Origin: Bacteroidaceae bacterium
GTDB taxonomy: Bacteria > Bacteroidota > Bacteroidia > Bacteroidales > Bacteroidaceae
NCBI GenBank assembly: GCA_017509605.1
Contig: JAFWPH010000052.1
Span: 1 to 64,000 of the forward strand
Reading direction: 5' to 3'
Length of the DNA stretch: 64,000 nt
Of this stretch, positions 42,752 through 51,881 are shown in pieces. A program made the translations under genes and the position numbers. How positions within the stretch are numbered: position 1 is the stretch's first letter; every line of letters begins with the position of its first letter. Under the pieces are notes generated by a model. That model was given only the letters and a program-made list of their open reading frames with translations, searched no databases and was not told where the DNA came from.

Positions 42752-45700
42752 TCAGCGTTTTTGCCAGATGTGGATGTCATCGAAAGTGACGTAGGCCTTA
42801 TTGTCGGAGTAGGTCGTCTGGTAGATGCCCACACGCAGTGGCTGGTCGTTGAACTGCGGGAAGGATGCACGTCCATTGACGGGCATCTGTGTCCATGTCT
42901 TTCCGTCCTTGCTGGTGAGGAACACGAATTCGTTGCCGATGCGCTGGATTTGCATCCAAGGGTCGTAGTTCCATCCCTTGTTGTTGGGGTATTGCGGACG
43001 GTATCCACGATTGACCACGGTGAGCATATTTCCACAGTTGTAACTGGGGAACACACCGAGGTGAACCAGTTGTTGGCGGTTGCCTTGCAGACGCTGGAGG
43101 ATGAGACCACCCTCGTTGTAGGCGGGAGTGTTGTGTCGGTCGGCGCCTGAGAGGTCGGCCACACGGCATTGTAGCACAAAGTCACCTTTCACTTCCACTG
43201 CCTCAATCGGTCCGGCCTGCGAAGGGTCGTCGTTGAGGTTTGTGCCTGCCGATTCCAGTTTGACAGTACCGTTCTCTCCCTTGGCGGTGATGGCAGACGC
43301 TAAGTCGATGAAGTCTTTGGCCGACACTTTGATTGTGGTGCTGATGACAGGTATCTCGTTTCCAAACACATCGCGTACTTTCACATACACCTCTTTGCCT
43401 TTAAGCGTCAGCACTTGGGAACTCTCGCTGGTCTGTTGACCCATTGCGAGTGCAGAGGAGTCGTTGGCACAGGCGAAGGTGAAGTTGTATATTCCTTTCT
43501 CCAAAGGATTACCACCGATGTCTGTGACAGTGGCAATGACCACATCAGGTGAGAGTGCGTTGACATTGAGTTTCAGTTTCTTTGTCTTTAGCGGACTCTT
43601 GTCAGAGATGCTTTTGAGCAGAGCTGGGTCAAAGTCGGAAGGTTTGTTCATGTCCTCTGCGATGTCGCTTTCTGAGAAAGCGCGGTCATATACGCTGAGG
43701 GAGTGGAGATAACCCGAGAATGGGCTGCCACCGTCATAACGTGAACCAAGTGTGATGGTGCCGTTGGGGCGTAGCATGAGGAAGATGTTCTTTTCCGACA
43801 CGAGTTCGCGGTTGCAGTAAATGCGTTCCATGAAACCGTCGAAGGTGAGTGTCCAGTGTTGCCATTGGCCTTCTATCACAGCCTTAGGGTTACCGGCGTT
43901 CTCAAAGGATGCGTTGTGTGCCACCAGTCCTTCGCTGCGGCTTCTGCCGTTTCGCAGTTCCACGGTGGCGAGGTCGTTGCCCACTGGCATCAGTTGTGCC
44001 ACGGTTTCCTGCTCGCTCACATCGGGGTTGAGCACCCATGCTGTGACGGTGTAGGGTGCGTTGTAGGTCAGGGTGCGCAGGTCGAGGTTGTTTACCGTGA
44101 TGTGTTCCGTACCGCTGAATCGGAATGCAGATTTACCTTGCATAGGCACCACTGGTACACCTTCGTAGAATGCGCCAAAGTCATAATTGTCGGCGTTCAG
44201 TTCGAAGAGTTTGTTGCCTGAGGCCTTGGTCTGTAGCTTGAGTTCGATCTCCACATCCTTTTTGTGGATGTCGGGGTAGCCAGCCAAAATGGCTGATTCA
44301 TCCACTACGGGCATGGGTATGAGTTTCAGTGGATCGACTTTCTTCGAGGCGCGATAGACCTTCACATTCCAGATGGCTGGGAAATGCCCGTTTTTCTGTG
44401 TGTCGGTAATGGTGATGCGGATGTATCTGGCCACAGCGGGCGCACCTTTCACACCATTCAGTCTGTAGCCTTCACAGACATCCACCATGGGGGATCCTTG
44501 CTGGTGATTGTCGGTGCGGTCGGCGAAGAGGGTCCAGTCAGTGCCGTTGTCGGAGATGTCGATACGGTACTGGTAGAAGAAGGTGGTGTATTCGAACTGT
44601 GTGAAAATCTCGTTGAAGGCTTTCTGTTCGCCGAGGTCGATGGTGAGGCTGGCGGGCGCGTTGGCATCGGCGGCACGCCAAAGTGTGCCGTTGTTGTCGT
44701 CAACAGCGTATTCGGGTTTGAACCATTCTGAATAAGTGGATGAGGCTTGTATCTTGGCACCGAAAGCGAGGTTCGGAAGTGTGGTCTTTTTCGCTTTCTT
44801 TGCAAGCGAGGCGGGAAGGAGTCCATCGTGGGTGGGGGTGATTGGCATAATGTTGCCTTCGCTGTCGAATACCATACGGTCGATGCACAGTTGGCGATGG
44901 AAACCGTGGATGGCATGTGGATTGTTGTGGCGGTGATAAACGATGTAGTACTCATCGCCGTCTTGCAGGATGGAGTGGTGGCCTGGGCCGTGGATAGTCC
45001 CATCGGCATTGGTCTTGAGGATACAGCCCTTGTACTCGTAAGGTCCCATAGGCCCGTCTTTCGAGATGGCGTATTGCACGCGGTAGGTGTCGTCGTGGCA
45101 GGAACCTGAGGAGTAAGTGAAGTAGTAGATGCCGTCTTTCTTGAACACGAAGGGCGCTTCGAAGAAGTCGATGATCTCGGTGTTGAGGATGAGTTTCTTG
45201 TCGGTGAACGTCTTGCCGTCAGGACCAAGTTTCGCCACGCCGCAGCCGAAGTCCTTGTAGATGCCCCAGGTGCCGAAGTAGAGGTATTCGCTGCCATCGT
45301 CATCGCGAAAAAGTTGTGGATCGAGTGTGATGACGTTGTGGACGAAACGGTCAGGTACCAGCACCGCGTCTGGTTCGCCCAAACGGTTTTTCCACGGACC
45401 GATGGGGGAAGTGCTCTCTCCCACGCGCACCACGCACGGCGTGCAGTAATAGTAGCGGTAGGTGCCGTCGGGTTGTTGTACCACATCGGGCGCCCAGACC
45501 ACCTCGGTTGTCGGCCAGTTCAACAGCACGTTGCGCCAGTTGACGAAGTCTTTCGACATCCACACCTGAGCTGGCCCATATCCGTTGCCTGTGCCGTCCG
45601 TGGTGGCATAGATATAATAGGTGTCGCCGAATTTTCTAATCGTGGGGTCGGCGAAATATCCGGGGATGAAGGGATTGCCTGCAGCTGGTGTGTTCCATTT

Positions 45701-45766
45701 TGTTTCGGTCTGGGCATGACCAGATGCCATGCACGCTGAGAGCAAGAGCGTGGTGAGTATTCTCAT
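42752..45766 (-). CDS. GH43 family enzyme with accessory binding modules
   Basis: The start at 45766 (MRILTTLLLSACMASGHAQ) gives about 1004 residues. The open frame upstream to 45835 runs through the -7 box, so is unlikely to be translated. After the signal peptide comes a five-bladed GH43 domain (about 25-310) with D40 in FADPT, D149 in TLDPQLF and E203 in FFEAPF. A discoidin-like module (about 330-480), a LamG-like module (about 550-720), a linker domain and a C-terminal beta-jelly-roll (about 830-1004) follow. GH43 acts on arabinans or xylans; exact specificity is open. GH127 follows on the same strand. Confidence 0.9.
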   Translation of the reverse strand: MRILTTLLLSACMASGHAQTETKWNTPAAGNPFIPGYFADPTIRKFGDTYYIYATTDGTGNGYGPAQVWMSKDFVNWRNVLLNWPTTEVVWAPDVVQQPDGTYRYYYCTPCVVRVGESTSPIGPWKNRLGEPDAVLVPDRFVHNVITLDPQLFRDDDGSEYLYFGTWGIYKDFGCGVAKLGPDGKTFTDKKLILNTEIIDFFEAPFVFKKDGIYYFTYSSGSCHDDTYRVQYAISKDGPMGPYEYKGCILKTNADGTIHGPGHHSILQDGDEYYIVYHRHNNPHAIHGFHRQLCIDRMVFDSEGNIMPITPTHDGLLPASLAKKAKKTTLPNLAFGAKIQASSTYSEWFKPEYAVDDNNGTLWRAADANAPASLTIDLGEQKAFNEIFTQFEYTTFFYQYRIDISDNGTDWTLFADRTDNHQQGSPMVDVCEGYRLNGVKGAPAVARYIRITITDTQKNGHFPAIWNVKVYRASKKVDPLKLIPMPVVDESAILAGYPDIHKKDVEIELKLQTKASGNKLFELNADNYDFGAFYEGVPVVPMQGKSAFRFSGTEHITVNNLDLRTLTYNAPYTVTAWVLNPDVSEQETVAQLMPVGNDLATVELRNGRSRSEGLVAHNASFENAGNPKAVIEGQWQHWTLTFDGFMERIYCNRELVSEKNIFLMLRPNGTITLGSRYDGGSPFSGYLHSLSVYDRAFSESDIAEDMNKPSDFDPALLKSISDKSPLKTKKLKLNVNALSPDVVIATVTDIGGNPLEKGIYNFTFACANDSSALAMGQQTSESSQVLTLKGKEVYVKVRDVFGNEIPVISTTIKVSAKDFIDLASAITAKGENGTVKLESAGTNLNDDPSQAGPIEAVEVKGDFVLQCRVADLSGADRHNTPAYNEGGLILQRLQGNRQQLVHLGVFPSYNCGNMLTVVNRGYRPQYPNNKGWNYDPWMQIQRIGNEFVFLTSKDGKTWTQMPVNGRASFPQFNDQPLRVGIYQTTYSDNKAYVTFDDIHIWQKR

Positions 45767-45794
45767 TGTTTGCTTGAAGTTAGTTAGTGATTTG

Positions 45795-45802
45795 CAAATA
45801 TA
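45795..45802 (-). promoter_or_regulatory. -7 element of the GH43 gene
   Basis: CAAATATA reads TATATTTG on the minus strand, a full TAnnTTTG match 29 bp from the chosen start. The -33 box is weak. Its place inside the longer frame supports the start at 45766. Confidence 0.55.
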
Positions 45803-45852
45803 AGCATTTATTCTGAGAAAATGGATATGATTCATTCCTAAAATTGCATGAA

Positions 45853-45881
45853 AAAAGGGCGGCTCTCCCAGCCGCCCTTTT
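45853..45881 (-). terminator. Terminator after the DUF4859-like repeat gene
   Basis: AAAAGGGCGGCT pairs with AGCCGCCCTTTT around a 5-nt loop. It lies 28 bp past the stop of the gene at 45909 and just before the GH43 promoter. Confidence 0.9.
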
Positions 45882-45908
45882 GATAGATGATAGGATGAAG
45901 GTGGTGAC

Positions 45909-48404
45909 TTACTTCACGAGCACCTTCTTGCCGTTCTGGATGTAGATGCCGCGGTTGAGGCCTTCGACGCTGTTGGCGTTCTTGCGGACGATGCGGCCGC
46001 TGAGGTCATAGACGTTGGCGTTCTTGCTCTCGCCGTTCACAGCACTGATGCTAAGAGCGGTGTCGTGGGTGGCGAGTTGAACGGTGATGATGTAGCGCTT
46101 CGAACCGTAGTTGAGAGCCAGACGAGTGGAGTAAACTTGTCCTTCTGCAGGTGGCACGAGGCAGTAGGTCGTGATGGTTGCAGTGCCGTCGCTCTCGATG
46201 AAAAGGTTCACTGAGAAGGTCTGAGTCTCAAGTTGTGCCTCGTTGGATGGGTCAATCACATAACCGTTGGAGTCAAACCAGAAGCCCTCGGCCTCGTCAT
46301 AGAAGTCCGCACCTCCGAAACTGGATGAGTTGACTGCGGCAAGCAGTGTGCCGTTCTCATAGAAATCGGCTACGTCCTCTGCTTCAATTTTAGCGATGGC
46401 CTCACTCAGGTTGATGGTAGCGGTAGCCTCATCCTCTCCGTCACCAATGTCAACAAGCGTACTTTCATTACCCACAATCTCTCTTTCAATGATTTCATCA
46501 ACAATGAAGGCGTTGATGATCACAGTCACCATGGCACCTGTTTCCTCATTCACAAAGAACCATTTGGTTTGGAAGGTGTCGCCCACAGCTGTTGTCCCCG
46601 GCATTTGATAGAGGTCGTATGTGCCGTTGGAGAGCGAGAACGTAAGTCCCATAAACGTAGTACCATTGGTACTCCATCCTATATTCTGTCCTTCTTTGTT
46701 ATACCAGAAACCAGGATGTGGCGTGCAGGAGAACTCGTCAGTGTATTGAAGTGTGGTGACTCCGCTGTCGGGAACAGCGATGGTATAGATTCCAGGTTCT
46801 TCTGTGCCAATAATCTCGTAGATGGCATCGAGGTCGATGGGTTGTGAAGTCACAGTTTCGTAGTTGGGCTGAACCGTGTTTTGGATCTCGATTTCGTAGG
46901 TGGCGAGGTTCGTGAATGGGATTTTATTCTCTTCATTAGTGAAGTTGACGGTAAGGTCGATGGTATAAGCCTTGTCAAAGTTCACTACTTCGAGGATGGT
47001 GTGGAACACGTCACCGTCTTTGTTCTTGCCTGGATACTGGCCGATGGTCAGTGTGGCAGGAGCACTGTAATCGACATATACTGAGGCAGCGCCAATGCTG
47101 CCTGCCCAAGAGCAGATGTTGCCATCTACGTCCATCCAGAAACCAGTGGTGTTGGTGGTGTAGTTGGTGCTGTGATTGTCGCTGTTGTTGTGCTTGAATA
47201 CCCATTCGGATGGGTCTCCACCAAGGAGTTCTGTGATCTTCTCTTCGTCGATTTTGTAGTCTTTTCCATCATAGTTGCCATTGGCTGTTGGCTTCTTGGA
47301 AATAACAAGGTATTCACGTCCCACTTCTGTCACCTCGTCGGCAATAGGCTCTGGAATAATAGTCAGTTTAACGACAAATTTCCAGGCATTGCTGCCGTTG
47401 ATGAGATAGAGTTCAGCATAGGGTGTGTTACCGACTTTCAATGCCCCAGGACATTGTCCGATGTTGACAGTAGCGCTGTCTGTCTCGCTGTTGTATTCGA
47501 AACCCTCGACAAAGAAGTAGTTGTTGGCCTCGCTATAAGAGTCGATAAAGCACAGGTCTTTGAGATCACCAGTGTTCTCGTCGTAAGAAGGTGAGAACCA
47601 GTAGCCTGTAGATGATGTCATCTTGTTGGAGAGTGTGTCGTTCAGCAGGTCGGTCATCACATCCAGCGAGTAAGAATAGAAGCAAGTGCGCAAATCGGCT
47701 TCAAGCACCACTTCGGGGAAGTCGAGCGCTTTGACAGCGTCTGCCATTGGGAACTGTACTGCATCGGCTCTGTAAGTGCCTCGTGGGTACTGCTCCACTG
47801 CAATCTCTGTCGTGCCTTTGATGGTCAGTTGCGACAGCAATGGATTCACCTCTACCACAGGCATTTCCAGAATCTTGAGCGAGTGCTCGAAAGTGAGGCT
47901 CTTGGTGCCGTTGCCCATGGTGATGACAGCGGTGTAGGTCTTGTTCTCCTCGCAGCGGTTGGGGTACTGTCCGAGTTCGAACACCAATTTCGCGGGAACA
48001 TTGTCGATGGAGTCGAGGGAAACGAGACTGAAGAAGGTGTCATCACCACTGTCATACTCCACAATCTGTCCATCAGCGTTCAGCCAGAAACAACCGAGAC
48101 GCTTGCCTTCAGCGGTGTACTTGCTCTGCTGCACGCCTTCCGTGTCGGAGCAGGTGAAGGAGATAGCGCCGTCGAATGTGGCTCCTTCTTGGTTGGCCCT
48201 TAAAGAAGTGGTAAACACAGTCGCGAACTCAGTTGCTGAGCCATAGCCCATGGCTGTTGCAATCTCACCAAGGTCGTACTCAATGTAAGAGTGGCGCCAG
48301 TCCGTTGTGGGATACTGCTCCACGCCATTTTTGTACTGAGCTTGTGCGTTGACACTGAAAGCCAATGCCAGCACGAAAAGAATAGAAGTAATACTCTTTT
48401 TCAT
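45909..48404 (-). CDS. Secreted protein of tandem DUF4859-like repeats
   Basis: The 831-residue protein has a signal peptide (1-22, ending AQAQ). I count about five divergent repeats of roughly 140-160 residues. Each has a stretch like GxWFxxDGNIxxW and ends in a motif like LTIGQYPGKxxxGDxFxTxLxxxN (clear examples near residues 145, 320 and 470). The same ending occurs once in the HExxH protein at 37920. No catalytic residues are obvious, so binding or surface display is more likely than catalysis. The tail VYDLSGRIVRKN...GIYIQNGKKVLVK fits a sorting signal. DUF4859 is named from memory. Confidence 0.75.
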   Translation of the reverse strand: MKKSITSILFVLALAFSVNAQAQYKNGVEQYPTTDWRHSYIEYDLGEIATAMGYGSATEFATVFTTSLRANQEGATFDGAISFTCSDTEGVQQSKYTAEGKRLGCFWLNADGQIVEYDSGDDTFFSLVSLDSIDNVPAKLVFELGQYPNRCEENKTYTAVITMGNGTKSLTFEHSLKILEMPVVEVNPLLSQLTIKGTTEIAVEQYPRGTYRADAVQFPMADAVKALDFPEVVLEADLRTCFYSYSLDVMTDLLNDTLSNKMTSSTGYWFSPSYDENTGDLKDLCFIDSYSEANNYFFVEGFEYNSETDSATVNIGQCPGALKVGNTPYAELYLINGSNAWKFVVKLTIIPEPIADEVTEVGREYLVISKKPTANGNYDGKDYKIDEEKITELLGGDPSEWVFKHNNSDNHSTNYTTNTTGFWMDVDGNICSWAGSIGAASVYVDYSAPATLTIGQYPGKNKDGDVFHTILEVVNFDKAYTIDLTVNFTNEENKIPFTNLATYEIEIQNTVQPNYETVTSQPIDLDAIYEIIGTEEPGIYTIAVPDSGVTTLQYTDEFSCTPHPGFWYNKEGQNIGWSTNGTTFMGLTFSLSNGTYDLYQMPGTTAVGDTFQTKWFFVNEETGAMVTVIINAFIVDEIIEREIVGNESTLVDIGDGEDEATATINLSEAIAKIEAEDVADFYENGTLLAAVNSSSFGGADFYDEAEGFWFDSNGYVIDPSNEAQLETQTFSVNLFIESDGTATITTYCLVPPAEGQVYSTRLALNYGSKRYIITVQLATHDTALSISAVNGESKNANVYDLSGRIVRKNANSVEGLNRGIYIQNGKKVLVK

Positions 48405-48453
48405 AAATCAGTGGTTAATTAGTTGTTGTTAATTAGTTATTGTGTATTTTTTG

Positions 48454-48461
48454 CAAATTTA
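48454..48461 (-). promoter_or_regulatory. Candidate -7 element for the DUF4859-like repeat gene
   Basis: CAAATTTA reads TAAATTTG on the minus strand, 50 bp upstream of the start. No good -33 box was found. Confidence 0.45.
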
Positions 48462-48591
48462 ATTGTTTTATTTATACAATTATTATTTATTTCAGAAAAA
48501 AAATAAAAAATCGTGTTTTTTCTCTTTATTTGTGGATGAATATACGGAAACTGCATATAAAAGGTGTTTAACATACACTTGAAATGCCATT

Positions 48592-48816
48592 CTACCGACG
48601 ACGGTGGCGAAGGATGTGGACGATGGAAATGATGGTGGCAAGGGCGAGAAAGACATAAAAGAGCGACCTGTTGGCCCAGGGATGGGTGGCGAAGAAGTCG
48701 TAAGGCTGTGTCACGCCGAGGTATCTCAGTCCGAAGACCACCCCTCTCACCAGTATCATTCCGAACACTTCCAGGAAAAAGAAGCAGAGCAGGAATCGCT
48801 TGATATATCTTCCCAT
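48592..48816 (-). CDS. Small membrane protein, unknown function
   Basis: A 74-residue protein with two predicted transmembrane helices (about 8-32 and 50-68), a positive N-terminus (MGRYIKRF) and a basic end (LRHRRR). The composition looks like a real membrane protein, not a shadow frame. It lies 81 bp downstream of the two-domain esterase on the same strand. No family was recognised. Confidence 0.55.
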   Translation of the reverse strand: MGRYIKRFLLCFFFLEVFGMILVRGVVFGLRYLGVTQPYDFFATHPWANRSLFYVFLALATIISIVHILRHRRR

Positions 48817-48897
48817 AATAGCCTAATCTTGTCTGTTGTATCGCTCATTTCGCCCATCAAACCTATCTGCCACATGGGCTCGTCATCCCAATGTTCA

Positions 48898-50352
48898 TCA
48901 TTTCCGTTTGGTTTTCGCCTTTTTTGTGGCTTTTTTGCTCTTCTTGACAACTTTAGGCTCTGACTTGATGGATTCGCTGATGATTTCTGCCATTTTCCGT
49001 GCACCTTCTGCTCGTGGGTGGATGCCGTCGCGCTGCATCAGTGCCTCAGCCTCGGGAGCGGAGAAAGGAGTGTGGAGGTCAATGACCTCGAGTTGGTTCT
49101 TTTGTGCTAAGCGGTCAATGACAGGGATAATGGCGTTGGTGATGATGCTGTCGTTGATGGTCCATGTGTCCTTCCAAGCCTTGATGGGGTAGGCGAGGAA
49201 GATACGTGGCTGGCTGTCGAGAGCTTTCAACTCGTCAATCATCTGCTGCATGTCAGCCTCGAATTCGTCGCCATGCTGCCAGTTGTCGGTCTTGCTGTCG
49301 TTGGTCCCTAACTTGATGACCACAACTTGTGGCTTGAACTGCTTGCAGTCCTGCCAAGCGAACTCGTTCATGTAAGGATGGTCGCCTTTGTTGAGCATGG
49401 TGCGTGCGCCGCGTCCGAAGTTGCGTACGTAGTAACTCTCACCCAGTAACCGTTGCAAGGTGGCTGGGTAGCCGTAAGTGTCGCTGAGGTCAATGCCTGA
49501 ACCGTCGGTGATGCTGTTGCCCACACAGGCCACACGGACAGACTCTTTCTTTGGTGCCTTAAGTCGTGAGAGCCATGTGGAAAGGGCTTGGAGCATAGCA
49601 TCGTGATAGGCGAATGACGGTTTATATCCCCATCCATGTCCAGCTTCAGGATAGAGATGTAATGATGCCGACACATCGTTTTGGCGTAATGCCGTGTAAT
49701 AGGTCACGCCGTTGCCAATGGGAGGCACCACACGGTCGTCGTCGCTCATGAAGAGGATGGCTGGAGGGGTGATGTGTCGTTTCACCTGAGTCTCGTTGGA
49801 GAAGTCGCGGCGTATCCTCTCATTGTCGTAGTCCTGACCGAGGAAGTTGGTTTTCGACCCGCGATGGGTGTAGCGCTCTTCCATGGTGATGACTGGGTAG
49901 AAGAGGATTTGGAAATTGGGCCGTGCGTAGAAGTCGGCGTGTGTGGCGATGGTGGAAGCGAGGTGTCCGCCGGCAGAGAATCCCATGATGCCTACATCGT
50001 AAGGATTGATGTTCCATACAGCAGCGCTGTCGCGAACTGTCTTGATGGCGTTTTCTGCATCACCGATGGGAATGCGTCTGTCGCCCTTGGGCATACGGTA
50101 CTTCAAGACGAAGTAGGCGATGCCCATGTCGTTGAAATAGGGTGCCCAGTCTGTTCCCTCATAATCCATACACACCATGCTGTAGCCACCGCCGGGACAA
50201 TCCACAATTGCCCGCCCTGTGGCTTTCGACGCATCTGGAAGGAAGGCATAGACTACCGACTCCCCATCGGAAGAGTTGACAAACTCGAACTGTCGCTGTG
50301 CGTTGGCGTTGATCGTCAGTATCAATGTCAGCAAGAATAGTAGTTTCTTCAT
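48898..50352 (-). CDS. Two-domain secreted esterase: alpha/beta hydrolase plus SGNH hydrolase
   Basis: The start at 50352 (MKKLLFLLTLILTINANAQ) gives 484 residues with a signal peptide; the open frame to 50433 precedes it. The first domain (about 20-250) is an alpha/beta hydrolase with S126 in GFSAGGH, like acetyl-xylan esterase relatives. The second (about 270-465) is an SGNH hydrolase: S280 in VGNSITDG, GRGART, KLGTND, and D442/H445 in DGIHP. Both folds are used to remove acetyl groups from plant polysaccharides, which suits the nearby GH43 and GH127. The Lys-rich tail (VVKKSKKATKKAKTKRK) is unusual for a secreted enzyme. Confidence 0.88.
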   Translation of the reverse strand: MKKLLFLLTLILTINANAQRQFEFVNSSDGESVVYAFLPDASKATGRAIVDCPGGGYSMVCMDYEGTDWAPYFNDMGIAYFVLKYRMPKGDRRIPIGDAENAIKTVRDSAAVWNINPYDVGIMGFSAGGHLASTIATHADFYARPNFQILFYPVITMEERYTHRGSKTNFLGQDYDNERIRRDFSNETQVKRHITPPAILFMSDDDRVVPPIGNGVTYYTALRQNDVSASLHLYPEAGHGWGYKPSFAYHDAMLQALSTWLSRLKAPKKESVRVACVGNSITDGSGIDLSDTYGYPATLQRLLGESYYVRNFGRGARTMLNKGDHPYMNEFAWQDCKQFKPQVVVIKLGTNDSKTDNWQHGDEFEADMQQMIDELKALDSQPRIFLAYPIKAWKDTWTINDSIITNAIIPVIDRLAQKNQLEVIDLHTPFSAPEAEALMQRDGIHPRAEGARKMAEIISESIKSEPKVVKKSKKATKKAKTKRK

Positions 50353-50483
50353 GTCAAATAGGATATCTAAAAGAATGGTTAATGACTCAATAGGACACTG
50401 CAAAAATACACAAATAATATGAAACCAGGACATATTTATTTGTTTTTTCCTGACAATCGTTTCCGTATATCGGCATTAGTTGG

Positions 50484-50491
50484 TAATTTTG
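50484..50491 (+). promoter_or_regulatory. Candidate -7 element for the S37-type peptidase gene
   Basis: TAATTTTG lies 65 bp upstream of the start. The -33 region shows no clear TTTG. Confidence 0.45.
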
Positions 50492-50555
50492 TATTTGTTA
50501 ATGGGTGGAAATCCTATGCCCACGATTGTAACTACTTAACTACCTTAATACTAAT

Positions 50556-51857
50556 ATGAGACGCTATTTTGTATCTGTTTGTCTGATTTGGGCTGTGCTC
50601 TGTGCCTTCGCCCAGACCGAAGATTCTGCTTTCATGAAAAAACTCTCCGCTCTGAAAGATGTGAGCGGAGTGGAACGACTTGAGTCGAAAATGTTTCCTG
50701 AGAAATACCTTATCTGGGTACGCCAGAACGTGGATGGCGATAATGCCGACAAGGGTACGTTCAACCAGCGTGTCATCGTTGGATACAGGGGCGAGGACCG
50801 TCCCACTGTCATTGTCACAGAAGGCTATTACGCCGACTACGCGCTCAGTCCTTACTATATGGAAGAGTTGTGCCAGTTGTTCAATGCCAACATGGTGTTC
50901 TGCGAGTACCGTTATTTCGGTCCTTCCACTCCGGAGCCTTGCGACTGGACCTACATGACAGTTCGCAACTCACTGCGCGACCTACATCACGTGAACCAGA
51001 CGCTAAGGAATGTGTTCAAGGGCAAATGGATATCCACAGGCATCAGCAAAGGTGGGCAGACCACCATGTTCTACCGTGCTTACTACCCAGAAGACATGGA
51101 TGTGTCGGTGTCGTATGTGGCTCCGCTCAACAAAAAAGTGGAGGACGGCCGTCATGAGAAGTTCCTCAGCAAGAAAGTGGGTACGAAAGAAGAGCGCGAG
51201 GAAGTGTTGGACGCACAGGAGCACCTGATGGAGCGAAAGCCATACATACTGCCCAAATGGGAAGAATACTGCAGAGAGAAAGGCTATTCCTTCAGAGTTC
51301 CAATGGCCGACATCTACGACTTCTGCGTGATGGAGTATTCGTTTGCGCTCTGGCAGTGGGGAACGCCCGTATCCTCCATTCCTGACGATGACGCTTCCGA
51401 TGAGGTCTGGTTACAGCATTTCATTCAGGTCTCGTCGCCCGACTATTTCTCGTTGCCCAACCGCTATATGCCTTTCTTTGTCCAGGCTGCCAAGGAACTG
51501 GGATATTATGGCTATGACAACAAGCCTTTCAGAAAACTATGCAGTGTGAAGCATCCCAAACACTACCTGCGTGACGTGATGCTCACGGAGGAACTGTCCC
51601 ACTTCAAGTTCGACAAATCCTTGTATAAATACACCAAACGTTACCTCAAGAAGAACGATCCGAAACATATTTTCATCTATGGTGAGATCGATCCATGGTC
51701 GTCGAGTGGAGTGGCAGGCTGGCTTGATTGCAGCCATAAGCAGAACATGCGTGTCTATGTGCAACCACGTGGCAGCCATGCGGCGCGAATCGGAAATATG
51801 CCTGAGGAAATGAGGCATGAGATTATAGACCGTCTCATCCAATGGGTCGATGAGTAA
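50556..51857 (+). CDS. Secreted S28/S37-type serine aminopeptidase
   Basis: The 433-residue protein has a signal peptide (1-20, ending AFAQ) and an alpha/beta-hydrolase fold. The triad is visible: S164 in GISKGGQT, D379 in GEIDPWSSSG and H408 in GSHAAR. The SKGG nucleophile elbow and the FCEYRYFGPSTPEP block are typical of the S37 tripeptidyl-aminopeptidase family. It would cleave tripeptides or prolyl peptides outside the cytoplasm. An AraC-type regulator follows after 24 bp and may be in the same transcript. Confidence 0.88.
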   Translation: MRRYFVSVCLIWAVLCAFAQTEDSAFMKKLSALKDVSGVERLESKMFPEKYLIWVRQNVDGDNADKGTFNQRVIVGYRGEDRPTVIVTEGYYADYALSPYYMEELCQLFNANMVFCEYRYFGPSTPEPCDWTYMTVRNSLRDLHHVNQTLRNVFKGKWISTGISKGGQTTMFYRAYYPEDMDVSVSYVAPLNKKVEDGRHEKFLSKKVGTKEEREEVLDAQEHLMERKPYILPKWEEYCREKGYSFRVPMADIYDFCVMEYSFALWQWGTPVSSIPDDDASDEVWLQHFIQVSSPDYFSLPNRYMPFFVQAAKELGYYGYDNKPFRKLCSVKHPKHYLRDVMLTEELSHFKFDKSLYKYTKRYLKKNDPKHIFIYGEIDPWSSSGVAGWLDCSHKQNMRVYVQPRGSHAARIGNMPEEMRHEIIDRLIQWVDE

Positions 51858-51881
51858 CCATCAATAATGGAGTAGAAGAAG

